The notes beneath the pieces were generated by a model, which made no database searches, was not told the DNA's origin, and saw only the letters and a list, made by a program, of their open reading frames with translations. Shown here piece by piece: positions 46,159-55,465 of a DNA stretch of 64,000 nucleotides. Numbering within the stretch: position 1 is the first letter of the stretch; every line of letters starts with the position of its first letter. The position numbers and the translations under genes are program-made. This stretch comes from Bradyrhizobium stylosanthis (GTDB lineage: Bacteria > Pseudomonadota > Alphaproteobacteria > Rhizobiales > Xanthobacteraceae), in the NCBI RefSeq assembly GCF_001641335.1, contig NZ_LVEM01000001.1:1462580-1526579 (forward strand), in the 5' to 3' direction.

Positions 46159-46824
46159 ATCCACCCCCCGCCGGGCAGATCGAGCCGCCACCGCAGAGCC
46201 GGATTAACCGATTCGCAGGCAGACAGTCGGGGGGCTTTCGGCAACTCGTGCACAGGTGATGCTTTCTGCGGAACCTTGAGCTTCATACTAGCCGGGCGCG
46301 GAACAGCGGGACAGTCCCGCAGGTGCGAACTGACGGGCGCTTTGCTTTCCAAGCGAGACCTTGCAAATCCAAAATACGCCTGTCTCGCAATGGTTTCTCG
46401 ACTTTCGATGCCGTCGCAAACCGCGCTCAAGCTTACCAAGATTTCATGTGATATTGGGGCCACACCTGCAGAGAAGCCGTCGATCCCCCTGCACTGCCCG
46501 GCAACGAGCTGCATGCGGCGGCAGCGCCATAGCGACGCGCGGGCGCATTACGCTGGAAGCGGACCTCGAGTGCTTGAGCGCGATACCCGGCTGCCGCAGG
46601 TGAGGACCATTTTCTTCCACGCTGCGACGTCGGCGGGACATATCATTCCACTGATGTCGAGCACGGCAGCCCACATTGCCCGCGCTGATCTTTGCTGCGG
46701 AATATGGTTGCTCCTCCCGCCATTTCCACCGCCTTCGCCGCAGCGCAAAAGCCTTCCCCTTTGGGCTCCCAGGCACTAGGTTCTGCCCAGCCAGATCAAC
46801 CCTTTGCCAGTGATTTCCCCCGAC
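46159..46824. other. 666-bp gene-less divergent region
   Basis: Lies between the NodT-family gene (minus) and cysteine synthase (plus) and should hold both promoters. The only symmetry noted is a palindrome GCGGGACAGTCCCGC at about 46306-46320, which could be an operator for the efflux operon. Open frames in the region show no coding signature or ribosome site. No RNA gene recognised. Confidence 0.5.
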
Positions 46825-47859
46825 ATGACCTTTCGAACCAACGTTGTCGAAGCCATCGGCAACACCCCGCTGATCAAGCTCAAGCGCGCCTCCGAATTGA
46901 CCGGCTGCACCATCCTCGGCAAGGCCGAGTTCATGAATCCCGGCCAGTCGGTGAAGGATCGCGCCGGCAAATGGATGATCCTGGAGGCTGAGAAGCGGGG
47001 CGAACTCAAGCCCGGCGGTCTCGTGGTGGAAGCGACCGCCGGCAACACTGGCATTGGCCTTGCCGTCGTCGCCAGTGCCCGCGGCTATCGCACGCTGATC
47101 GTGATCCCGGAGACGCAGAGCCAGGAGAAGAAGGACTTTCTCAAGCTGTGCGGCGCTGAGCTGATCGAGGTGCCGGCCCTGCCCTACGCTAACCCGAACA
47201 ACTACCAGCATGTCGGCCGCCGCCTCGCCGACGAGTTGCGCAAGACCGAGCCGAACGGGGTGCTGTTCGCCGACCAGTGGAACAACCTCGACAACGCCAA
47301 GGCGCACTATGACTCGACCGGGCCCGAGATCTGGGAGCAGACCGGCGGCAAGGTCGACGGTTTCGTCTGCTCGGTCGGCAGCGGCGGCACACTCGCCGGC
47401 ACCAGCCGCTTTCTGAAGGAAAAGAACAAGGACATCCGGATTGCCTGCGCCGATCCGGCCGGCGCCGGCATGTATGAATATTTCAGGACGGGGACCGCCA
47501 AGGCCACCCCCGGCGACTCCATTACGGAAGGCATCGGGCTCGGCCGCTCGACCGCGATCGTCGAGAGCGCGAAGGTCGATGACGCCTATCTCATTCCCGA
47601 TGCCGAAGCGGTGACGATGATCTACGAGCTGCTCCAGCACGAAGGCCTGTGCCTCGGCGGCTCCACCGGCATCAACATCGTGGGCGCGATGCGCCTCGCA
47701 AAACAGATCGGGCCCGGCAAGACGATCGTCACCGTGCTGTGCGATTCCGGCAGCCGCTACCAGTCCAAGCTGTTCAACGCGGACTTCATGCGCGCCAAGA
47801 ACCTTCCGGTGCCGGAATGGCTGGAGAAGCGCAGCAACATCAAGCCGCCCTTCGTCTAA
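46825..47859 (+). CDS. cysK: Cysteine synthase A (O-acetylserine sulfhydrylase)
   Basis: PLP enzyme making cysteine from O-acetylserine and sulfide. It is 344 aa. The PLP-lysine motif is NPGQSVKDRAGKWMI, the substrate-binding loop is VEATAGNTGIGLA, and the phosphate-binding loop is CSVGSGGTLAGTSRF. The conserved C-terminal serine is in VTVLCDSGSRYQSKLF. The ATG at 46825 (MTFRTNVVEAIGNTPLIKL) is where family similarity begins; GTG/TTG codons upstream would add up to 7 residues and none has a good ribosome site. Convergent with the DUF805 gene, 13 bp apart. Confidence 0.95.
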   Translation: MTFRTNVVEAIGNTPLIKLKRASELTGCTILGKAEFMNPGQSVKDRAGKWMILEAEKRGELKPGGLVVEATAGNTGIGLAVVASARGYRTLIVIPETQSQEKKDFLKLCGAELIEVPALPYANPNNYQHVGRRLADELRKTEPNGVLFADQWNNLDNAKAHYDSTGPEIWEQTGGKVDGFVCSVGSGGTLAGTSRFLKEKNKDIRIACADPAGAGMYEYFRTGTAKATPGDSITEGIGLGRSTAIVESAKVDDAYLIPDAEAVTMIYELLQHEGLCLGGSTGINIVGAMRLAKQIGPGKTIVTVLCDSGSRYQSKLFNADFMRAKNLPVPEWLEKRSNIKPPFV

Positions 47860-47872
47860 AGCGCGAAGCCGA

Positions 47873-48406
47873 TCAGCTCCAGGTCGGACGCTGCGCTCCC
47901 TGCGACACGCGCGCCAGGCGCTCATTCGTCAGTGATGGCGCGGCAGCCTGCGTGTGCGACTGGAGGGGGTTGGCATAAGAGCCTTCGCTGCCGGCGCTCG
48001 GCCAGAACGTGAGCACCAGGATCAGCACGAGATTGACCAGCGCGCCGACGGCCGTGCCCTGGTGCTCCCCACCGATGGCCCAGGCCGGAAACCGGCCAGC
48101 GACGACATGATCGACGACCATGAGCGCGATCCAGGCCGGCACCACGCAGACCGGGTCCCAGCCGATGTCGCGGATGCGCATCGATTGCAGCATGAAGGTC
48201 GCAAATCCAAACAGCACCATCGCGGCAATGACCGCCCGGTTCTTCAGCAGATCTTCCGGCCGGATCAGGGCGGGCGAAGTATCGTGAAAGACAGCCATCG
48301 CGATCGCGAAGCAGATCGCCGTCATCACGACCGCAAGCGCTATCGTCCCGAGGAAGAAATGCAACCGCCCGAGACGCGCATTGAGGCCGAACAGGAAACC
48401 GAGCAT
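47873..48406 (-). CDS. DUF805 family membrane protein
   Basis: A 177-aa inner-membrane protein with four predicted helices. The family signature is FGLNARLGRLHFFLGTIALA, followed by RIRDIGWDP, and the C-terminal helix is VNLVLILVLTFWPS. DUF805 proteins have no firm function. The ATG at 48406 (MLGFLFGLNARLGR) is chosen because similarity starts there; in-frame residues upstream are Arg-rich and unlikely. It lies 124 bp downstream of the glycosyltransferase array on the same strand. Confidence 0.88.
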   Translation of the reverse strand: MLGFLFGLNARLGRLHFFLGTIALAVVMTAICFAIAMAVFHDTSPALIRPEDLLKNRAVIAAMVLFGFATFMLQSMRIRDIGWDPVCVVPAWIALMVVDHVVAGRFPAWAIGGEHQGTAVGALVNLVLILVLTFWPSAGSEGSYANPLQSHTQAAAPSLTNERLARVSQGAQRPTWS

Positions 48407-48530
48407 TGGCGCACCTATTTGGCGCCATATGCACAGAAAGAGCTTTCGGAGCCGTGAAGCGGCGCGGCCGCGCAACGGCGCATGGTTTCCCGAAAGCTAA
48501 TTTGGGCGTTCGCCCCGGGGATCGGTTGGG

Positions 48531-50768
48531 TCAGGCGCCCTCGCCTTGCCCGGCAGCGGCGGCGCTATAGTCGCGCCAGAACTGGCGATAGCCTGCCTCG
48601 AGCTCACGCGTGTAGATCTCGACATTGCCGGCGGGCGACGCTGCGATCCGGGCCGGTAGATCCGCGCGCAACTTCGCCAGAAGCTCGGGCTGCGAGGCAA
48701 ACCTGCGGGCGATCTCGATATAGCCCTCGTCATCCTCGGCGACCCAATCGCCGAGCCCGACGGAGGTCACGATGGAGGCGCCGGCGCGCGAGGAGGCACC
48801 GTTGCCGAGCTTGGCCACGACGGGAACGCCCTTGTAGAGCGACTCCCAGGTGCTGATGCCGCCGTTCTGCGGGAACGTATCGAGGGAAATATCGACCTTG
48901 CCGAAGGCCAGCAGATGGTCGCCGCGCGAGGTGGTGCCGAGGCAAGTGATGTCCTCCTCGGCAATGCCTTGCGCCACAAAGCGTGCGATCACGCCGTCGC
49001 GCACCAATGCATCGTCAAGCAGGGTATGTTTGAGGATGATCTTCGATCCCGGCAGCTCCCGCATCAGGCGTGACCAGACGCCGATTGCCTGATCCGAGAT
49101 CTTGTTGACGCGGTTGAACACGCCGAACGTCACATGGCCGTTGCGGAGCATGGGAAGCTCCGAAGGCGACACATGCAGGATCGGATCGATCGTGTTCAGG
49201 CACGGCAGGTCAAAGACCTTTTCGGCCAACAGATGCCGTGCCGATTGCGGAATGAAGACAGGGTCCGCGAGTACATAGTCCATGGTCTGAAGGCCCGTGC
49301 CTGTGGCGTGCCCGAAACCGGTGGCCTGGATCGGGGCCGGCTTCCGCGCGAAAACGGGAAGCCTGTTGCCGGTCGTATGCCCTGATACGTCGATCAGGAT
49401 ATCGACCTTGTCGGCCTCGATGCGATCGGCCAGCTCGTCGTCCGAAAGCTGCCAGGCATCGACCCAGACGTCTGCCAACGACTTGAATTTGGCGGTGAGC
49501 TCGTCTCGTGACGGCGAGCACGAATAACAGTTGATCTTGAAGCTCGCGCGATCATGATGGCGCAGGACCGGCAGCAAGGTGAGCCCTGCCGAGTGTTGCC
49601 GGAATTCGGCGGCGACATAGCCGACCACAATCTGCCTGTCCGGATCAAGCGATCGCTCTTGCAGCTTCCGCCGCGGTATCTTGGAGCCGATCGAGTCCCA
49701 CCAATCTCGCCGTACCGCCTGCTGGATCGCGAAATCGGCCTCGGCGCGGAAGTCCTGAAGGAAGATCTTTCCCGTGATCGCATCCCCATAGTCCGGCCGG
49801 ATCGCCAGCGCGCGATCGAGATATTCGATTGCGGCGTCCATTTCTCCCTGGTTCGAATGAGCAAAGCCCATCATCGCCAGCCCCACCTCCGAGCGCGGAT
49901 TTCGCTCGATCAAGGCAGCGGCAGCGGCCATCGCCTGCGCGGTCTTTCCCATCGTGAGGCAGACCTGTGCCTTGCCCCGGAGCGCCAGCTCGAGCCCGGG
50001 CGAAATCGCAAGCGCCGCCTCGAAATCCGCAAGCGCCGGCTCCAGGCGTTGCAACTCGTAACTGAGCCGCCCACGCTGCGCCAGTATCTTCGCCGAACCG
50101 GGCCTGATCGCGAGCGCCGCTGCGAGCGCGGCTTCCGCCTCATCGAAATGCTTGAGCTCGATGCTGACCACGCCTTTGCCGGCGAGCGCCTCGGCGTGGC
50201 GCGGTTGAAACAACAGCGCGCGCTCCAAGCTTTGCCTGGAGCGCTCAAACTGGCCCAGCGCCAACTCGGCCAGGCCACGATTGCAGAGCGCATCGGCATG
50301 GTCGGGCTTCAGGGCGATGGCGCGATCGTACATCTCGATAGCCTGCTCGCGCAGCTTCATCTGAAGCAAGGTATTGCCGAGACCGACCAGGGCCGGCACA
50401 AAGTTCGGCTTCAGCGCGATCGCCCTCTCCTGACAGGCGCGGGCCGCTTCGAATTTCTGAAGGACGAAGCACACGGTCGCGAGATTGTTATGAGCCTCGT
50501 GTGAACGCGGATCGATCGCGATCGCGCGCTCGAGCAACTGTTGAGCTTCGTCGAGGCGCCCGCTTTGTTGCACGCACAGTCCGAGAAAATGCAAGGCGTC
50601 GAAATGATCCGGAATCGCCTGCAGGATCTGCCGGCAGAGCGCATCGGTCTCCGCATACCTGCCCTGGCCATAGGCGCTCGACGCAGCAGAGATGATGGCG
50701 TCCGCCTGCTTCTTCAATTTCTTCTGCAATCGCGCATTCTGGAATGCGCGCGCGCCGGCGCTGCTCAA
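48531..50768 (-). CDS. TPR-repeat GT41 glycosyltransferase (SPINDLY/OGT-like), paralogue 1
   Basis: A 745-aa protein. Residues 1 to about 350 are TPR repeats (AYGQGRYAETDALCRQILQA, ALKPDHADALCNRGLAELAL). Residues about 370-745 are a GT41 catalytic domain. Motifs are VVGYVAAEFRQHSAGLTLLP, ILIDVSGHTTGNRL, GHATGTG, LDTFPQNGGISTWESLYKGV and PVVAKLGNGASSRAG. The family transfers GlcNAc or fucose to Ser/Thr of proteins and in bacteria includes flagellin glycosyltransferases such as FlmG. The start is TTG at 50768 with GGAGAG upstream, overlapping the stop of paralogue 2 (TTGA). The C-terminal half is nearly identical to paralogue 2, so the duplication or gene conversion is recent. Substrate unknown. 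Confidence 0.93.
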   Translation of the reverse strand: MSSAGARAFQNARLQKKLKKQADAIISAASSAYGQGRYAETDALCRQILQAIPDHFDALHFLGLCVQQSGRLDEAQQLLERAIAIDPRSHEAHNNLATVCFVLQKFEAARACQERAIALKPNFVPALVGLGNTLLQMKLREQAIEMYDRAIALKPDHADALCNRGLAELALGQFERSRQSLERALLFQPRHAEALAGKGVVSIELKHFDEAEAALAAALAIRPGSAKILAQRGRLSYELQRLEPALADFEAALAISPGLELALRGKAQVCLTMGKTAQAMAAAAALIERNPRSEVGLAMMGFAHSNQGEMDAAIEYLDRALAIRPDYGDAITGKIFLQDFRAEADFAIQQAVRRDWWDSIGSKIPRRKLQERSLDPDRQIVVGYVAAEFRQHSAGLTLLPVLRHHDRASFKINCYSCSPSRDELTAKFKSLADVWVDAWQLSDDELADRIEADKVDILIDVSGHTTGNRLPVFARKPAPIQATGFGHATGTGLQTMDYVLADPVFIPQSARHLLAEKVFDLPCLNTIDPILHVSPSELPMLRNGHVTFGVFNRVNKISDQAIGVWSRLMRELPGSKIILKHTLLDDALVRDGVIARFVAQGIAEEDITCLGTTSRGDHLLAFGKVDISLDTFPQNGGISTWESLYKGVPVVAKLGNGASSRAGASIVTSVGLGDWVAEDDEGYIEIARRFASQPELLAKLRADLPARIAASPAGNVEIYTRELEAGYRQFWRDYSAAAAGQGEGA

Positions 50769-53002
50769 ATTGTCTCTCCGGAGGCCGCGGCACAATAGTC
50801 GCGCCAGAACTTGCGATAGCCAGCCTCGAGCTCACGCGTGTAGATCTCGACATTGCCGGCGGGCGACGCTGCGATCTGAGCCGGCAGATCCGCGCGCAAC
50901 TTCGCCAGAAGCTCCGGCTGCGAGGCGAATTTGCGGGCGATCTCGATATAGCCCTCGTCATCCTCGGCGACCCAATCACCGAGCCCGACGGAGGCCACGA
51001 TGGAGGCCCCGGCGCGCGAGGAGGCGCCGTTGCCGAGCTTGGCCACGACGGGAACGCCCTTGTAGAGCGACTCCCAGGTGCTGATGCCGCCGTTTTGCGG
51101 GAACGTGTCGAGGGAAATATCGATTTGCCCGAAAGCCAGCAGGTGGTCGTCGCGCGAGGTGGTGCCGAGGCAGGTGATATCCTCCTCGGCAATACCCTGC
51201 GCCACGAAGCGCGCGACGAGGCTGTCGCGCAGCAGGGGATCATCGAGCAAACCATGCTTGAGGATGATCTTCGATCCCGGCAGCTCCCGCATCAGGCGTG
51301 ACCAGACCCCGATTGCCTGATCCGAAATCTTGTAGATACGGTTGAACACGCCGAAGGTGACATAGCCGTTGCGGAGCATCGGCAGCTCGGTCGGCTGCAG
51401 ATTCGTGACCGGCTCCATCGTGATCAGGCACGGCAGATCGTGGATCTTCTCAGGAAACAGATGCCGGACTGATGGCGGAATGAAAACGGGATCCGCGAGC
51501 ACATAGTCCATTGTCTGCATGCCGGTGCCCGTTGCGTGGCCGAAGCCGGTGGCCTGGATCGGCGCCGGTTTCATCGCAAAGACCTGCAGCCTGTTGCCGG
51601 TCGTGTGGCCCGACACGTCGATCAGGATGTCGACATCGTCAGCCTGAATGCGATCGGCGAGTTCCTCGTCCGAAAGACCCCAGGCGTCGACCCAGACGTC
51701 GGCCATCTCCTTGAACCGGGCCGTGTACTCGTCCGAGCCCGGCCATGAGTAATAGCAGATGATCTTGAAGTTGGCGTGGTCGTGATTGCGCAGCACCGGC
51801 AGCAGGGTGAGGCCCGCCGAGTGCTGGCGGAATTCGGCCGCGACATAGCCGACCACGATCTGCTTGTCCGGATCGAGCGGCCGCTTCGCCAGCGTCCGCC
51901 GCGGCAACTTGGAGCCGATCAGATCCCACCAGTCTCGTCGTACCGCCTGCTGGACCACGAAATCGGCCTCGGCGCGGTAGTCCTGCAGGAAGATTTTGCC
52001 CCTGATCGCATCGCCATAGTCCGGGCGGACCGCCAGCGCGCGATCGAGGTACTCGATCGCGGTGTCCATATCGCCCTGGTTCGAATAGGAGAAGCCCATC
52101 AGGGCCAGGCCCATCTCGGAGCGCGGATTCTGCTCGATCAAGGCCGTTGCCGCCGCCATCGCCTGCGCGGTCTTTCCCATCACGAGGCAGGTCTGCGCCT
52201 TGCCCCGGAGCGCGAGCTCGAGCTTGGGCGAGATCGCAAGCGCCGCCTCGAAATCCGCGAGCGCGGGCTCCAGCTGCTGCAGCTCGTAACTGAGCCGCCC
52301 GCGCTGGGCCAGAATCCTCGGCGCGCCGGGCTTGATGGTCAGCGCCATGGCAAACTTGGCCGCCGCTTCCTCGTAGTGCCGGAGCTCCGAGCAGACCATG
52401 CCGCTACCGACAATCGCCTCGGCGTGACGCGGCTGAAACAGCAGGGCGCGCTCGAAACTTTCCTTGGCGCGCAGGATCTGGCCAAGCACGATTTCGACCA
52501 TGCCGCGGTTGCAGAGCGCGTCGGCATAGTCCGGCTTGATCTTGATGGCGCGGTCGTGCAGCTCGATCGCCTTTTCGTACTGGCCGAGATGCATCAGCGT
52601 GTTGCCGAGGTTGGTCAGCGCCACCGCGAAATTCGGTTTCAGCGCGATGGCCTTCTCCTGGCACCGCCGCGCCTCCTCGAGATTGCCGAGGTCGAAATGC
52701 ACGGTCGCGAGGTTGTTGTGGGCATCGTGCAGGCGCGGGTCCAGCGCGATCACGCGCTCGAGCAGCTCTTGCGCCTCCTCCAGGCGCCGGCCGTCATGCG
52801 CGCACATCCCGAGCAGGTGAATGGCATCGATATGCTCGGGGAGCACCTTCAGGATCTCGCGGCAGAGCGCCTCGGTCTCGGCATATCGTCCCTGGCCATA
52901 GGCGCCGGCCGCAGCGGAGAGGATCGTCTCCGCCTGCTTCATCAATTTCTTCTGCAATCGCGCGTTCTGGAATGCGCGTGCGCCGGCGCCGCTGTTCTGC
53001 AA
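50765..53002 (-). CDS. TPR-repeat GT41 glycosyltransferase (SPINDLY/OGT-like), paralogue 2
   Basis: A 745-aa cytoplasmic protein with no signal peptide. It has N-terminal TPRs (AYGQGRYAETEALCREILKV, IKPDYADALCNRGMVEIVLG) and a C-terminal GT41 domain with VVGYVAAEFRQHSAGLTLLP, DVSGHTTGNRLQVF, TGFGHATGTGMQTMDYVLAD and LDTFPQNGGISTWESLYKGV. It starts at TTG 53002 after GGAGAGCAACC, as in both neighbours. The stop overlaps the TTG of paralogue 1, so the two are translationally coupled. 129 bp and a hairpin separate it from paralogue 3. A tandem paralogue with its own TPR set may recognise a different acceptor protein. Confidence 0.93.
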   Translation of the reverse strand: MQNSGAGARAFQNARLQKKLMKQAETILSAAAGAYGQGRYAETEALCREILKVLPEHIDAIHLLGMCAHDGRRLEEAQELLERVIALDPRLHDAHNNLATVHFDLGNLEEARRCQEKAIALKPNFAVALTNLGNTLMHLGQYEKAIELHDRAIKIKPDYADALCNRGMVEIVLGQILRAKESFERALLFQPRHAEAIVGSGMVCSELRHYEEAAAKFAMALTIKPGAPRILAQRGRLSYELQQLEPALADFEAALAISPKLELALRGKAQTCLVMGKTAQAMAAATALIEQNPRSEMGLALMGFSYSNQGDMDTAIEYLDRALAVRPDYGDAIRGKIFLQDYRAEADFVVQQAVRRDWWDLIGSKLPRRTLAKRPLDPDKQIVVGYVAAEFRQHSAGLTLLPVLRNHDHANFKIICYYSWPGSDEYTARFKEMADVWVDAWGLSDEELADRIQADDVDILIDVSGHTTGNRLQVFAMKPAPIQATGFGHATGTGMQTMDYVLADPVFIPPSVRHLFPEKIHDLPCLITMEPVTNLQPTELPMLRNGYVTFGVFNRIYKISDQAIGVWSRLMRELPGSKIILKHGLLDDPLLRDSLVARFVAQGIAEEDITCLGTTSRDDHLLAFGQIDISLDTFPQNGGISTWESLYKGVPVVAKLGNGASSRAGASIVASVGLGDWVAEDDEGYIEIARKFASQPELLAKLRADLPAQIAASPAGNVEIYTRELEAGYRKFWRDYCAAASGETI

Positions 53003-53117
53003 GGTTGCTCTCCGGAGGGTGGCCCGAGACGAGTCTAACTGATTCGTCAGCCCGGCCAGCCGGCCGGCTGGACCGGCCGTGCCCCCGGAATTTCCCGGTG
53101 TTCGCGTCCGCTGATCC

Positions 53118-53138
53118 GGCGTAGCCGATGGCTACGCC
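53118..53138. terminator. Hairpin overlapping the stop codon of GT41 paralogue 3
   Basis: Perfect 9-bp stem GGCGTAGCC / GGCTACGCC with a 3-nt GAT loop; the stop codon of the third paralogue (53132-53134) lies inside one arm. No T-run. It may protect the transcript end or attenuate read-through to the next paralogue. Confidence 0.4.
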
Positions 53139-55369
53139 ACCTCGCCGCTTGCCGAAGCCGAGGCACAATAGTCGCGCCAGAACTGGCGATACCCCGCCTC
53201 GATCCTGCGCGTGTAGCTCTCGACGTTGCCGGCCGGCGAATTGGCGATCTGGGCCGGCAGCTCCGCGCGCAGCTTGGCCAGATGCTCGGGCTGGGCGGCA
53301 TATCTGCACGCGATCGCGGCATAGCCCTCGTCGTCCTCGGCGACCCAGTCGCCAAGACCGACGGCCGCCACGATCGACCCGCCGGCCCGCGCTGAGGAAC
53401 CGTTGCCGAGCTTGGCCACAACCGGCACGCCCGCATAAAGGGATTCCCAGGTGCTGATGCCGCCATTCTGCGGGAAGGTATCGAGCGAGATGTCGACATT
53501 GGCAAAGGCCCGCAAATGCTCGTTGCGCGGGGTCGTGCCCATGCAGATGACGTGCTCCTCGGCAATGCCCTGGGCGACGAACCGGGCGACCAGCCGGTCG
53601 CGCAGCAGCGGGTCGTCAAGCAGCCCGTTCTTGATGATGATCTTCGATCCCGTCAGCTGGCGCATCACCTTCGACCATACCCGGATCGCCTCGTCCGAGA
53701 TCTTGAAGATGCGGTTGAAGACGCCGAAGGTCACATAGCCGTTGCGGAGCATGGGCAGCTCCGAAGGCGGCACGTCCAGGATGGGATCGATCGTGATCAG
53801 ACACGGCAGGTCATGGACCTTTTCGGCCAGCAGATGGCGCGCCGAGTGCGGAATGAAAGTCGGATCCGCGAGCACGTAGTCCATGGTCTGCAGGCCGGTT
53901 CCGGTGGCATGCCCGAAGCCCGTGACCTGGATGGGGGCCGGCTTGCGCGCGAACATATGGAGGCGGCTTCCGGTCGTATGCCCGGAGACGTCGATCAGGA
54001 CGTCGATGCCGTCGGCCTGGATGCGATCAGCCAGCTCGTCGTCCGAGAACTGCGCGGCCTCGACCCAGACGTCGGCGCAGGCCTTGAACTTCTCGGTCAT
54101 CTCGTCCTGCAGCGGCCAGCAGGAATAGCAGACGATCTTGAAGTCGGCGCGATCGTGATGGCGCAGCACCGGCAGCAGCGAGTACGCCGCCGAGTGCTGC
54201 CTGAATTCGGAAGCGACATAGCCGACCACGATCTGCCTGTCCGGATCGAGATTGCGCGGCGCCAGCGTCCGTTGTGGAAGCTTCGCGCCGATCTGGTCCC
54301 ACCAATATTTTCGGGCCGCCTGCTGGACCACGAAATCGGCCTCCGGCAGGTAATCCAGCACGAAGATCTTGTATCCGATCGCCTCGGGGAAATCCGGCGC
54401 GATCGCCAGCGCGGCGTCGAGATGCACGAGCGCGGTCGCGATGTCGCCCTGGTTCGCATAGCAGGCGGCCAGCAGCGCCATGCCAGCCTCGGACTGCGGA
54501 TTGACCTCGAGCAGGGTCTTGACGCCCGCCATCGCCCCCGCCGTGTTCCGTACCATGATGTCGACTTGCGCCCGCCAGCACAGCGCGAGCTCGTTCCGCG
54601 GCGATTGCGCCAGCGCGGCGTCGAAATCCTCCGCAGCCTTCTGCAGCCGGGACAGGGTCAGATAGAGCCGTCCGCGCTGCACCAGAATGCGCGGCGAGCC
54701 CGGCTTGAGCGCCAGAGCGAGATCGAGGGCGGCTTCCGCCTGCTCGAAATGCCGGAGCTCGAGGCACACCATGCCCTTGCCGGCGATCGCTTCTGCGTGA
54801 CGCGGCTGAAGCGACAGGGCGCGATCGAAGTTCTGACCGGCGCGCTCGAATTCTCCGATCATCAGTTCCGCCATGCCGCGGTTGCAGAATGCATCGGCAT
54901 AATCCGGCTTCAGCCTGAGGGCGCGCTCGTGCAGCGCGATTGCCTCCCTGGCAAGGCCCATGTGAAGCATCGTGTTGCCGAGATTGGTAAGGCTGGTCGC
55001 GCAATTCGGCTTCAGCGCAATGGCCTTTTCCTGGCACGCGCGGGCGTCCTTGTACTTCTCGAGCGCGAAATACACGGCCCCGAGATTGCCGTGCGCATCG
55101 GGCGAACGCGGATCGAGCATGGTCGCGCGCTCGAGCAGGAATTGCGCGTCCTCGAAGTGCCCGCCGTCGAATGCCCGCAGGCCGAGCACGTGCGTGGCGT
55201 GGAAATGATCCGGAACCTCTTTCAGGATCTCGCGGCAGAGGATCTCGGCCTCGGCAAGATTACCCTGCCCGATCGCCTCAATCGCGATCGACATGACGGC
55301 GTCCGCCTGCTTCCTCAGCTTCTTCTCCAGGCGCGCAGCCTGGTATGCGCGTGCGCCGACACTGCTCAA
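53132..55369 (-). CDS. TPR-repeat GT41 glycosyltransferase (SPINDLY/OGT-like), paralogue 3
   Basis: A 745-aa protein, the most divergent of the three. Its TPR region (AIGQGNLAEAEILCREILKE, LKPDYADAFCNRGMAELMIG) and GT41 domain (VVGYVASEFRQHSAAYSLLP, DVSGHTTGSRLHMF, GHATGTGLQTMDYVLADPTF, LDTFPQNGGISTWESLYAGV) keep all conserved motifs. It starts at TTG 55369 after GGAGAGACC, as in the other two; an upstream in-frame start at 55405 would add 12 residues and run over that ribosome site. It lies 96 bp downstream of aapP on the same strand, so it may be read through from the transporter operon or have its own promoter there. Confidence 0.93.
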   Translation of the reverse strand: MSSVGARAYQAARLEKKLRKQADAVMSIAIEAIGQGNLAEAEILCREILKEVPDHFHATHVLGLRAFDGGHFEDAQFLLERATMLDPRSPDAHGNLGAVYFALEKYKDARACQEKAIALKPNCATSLTNLGNTMLHMGLAREAIALHERALRLKPDYADAFCNRGMAELMIGEFERAGQNFDRALSLQPRHAEAIAGKGMVCLELRHFEQAEAALDLALALKPGSPRILVQRGRLYLTLSRLQKAAEDFDAALAQSPRNELALCWRAQVDIMVRNTAGAMAGVKTLLEVNPQSEAGMALLAACYANQGDIATALVHLDAALAIAPDFPEAIGYKIFVLDYLPEADFVVQQAARKYWWDQIGAKLPQRTLAPRNLDPDRQIVVGYVASEFRQHSAAYSLLPVLRHHDRADFKIVCYSCWPLQDEMTEKFKACADVWVEAAQFSDDELADRIQADGIDVLIDVSGHTTGSRLHMFARKPAPIQVTGFGHATGTGLQTMDYVLADPTFIPHSARHLLAEKVHDLPCLITIDPILDVPPSELPMLRNGYVTFGVFNRIFKISDEAIRVWSKVMRQLTGSKIIIKNGLLDDPLLRDRLVARFVAQGIAEEHVICMGTTPRNEHLRAFANVDISLDTFPQNGGISTWESLYAGVPVVAKLGNGSSARAGGSIVAAVGLGDWVAEDDEGYAAIACRYAAQPEHLAKLRAELPAQIANSPAGNVESYTRRIEAGYRQFWRDYCASASASGEVA

Positions 55370-55465
55370 GGTCTCTCTCCGGAATCTGGTCCGAAGAAGA
55401 GACAAGTGATTCGGATGGTGCGAAGCTGGTGGCGCAGTCCCGCAGCGCCGCCAGGCGGCAGGCGG

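Noticed and set aside
46276..46779. 168-codon plus-strand frame upstream of cysK
   Set aside because: No ribosome site, odd composition and no recognisable domain; more likely promoter DNA.
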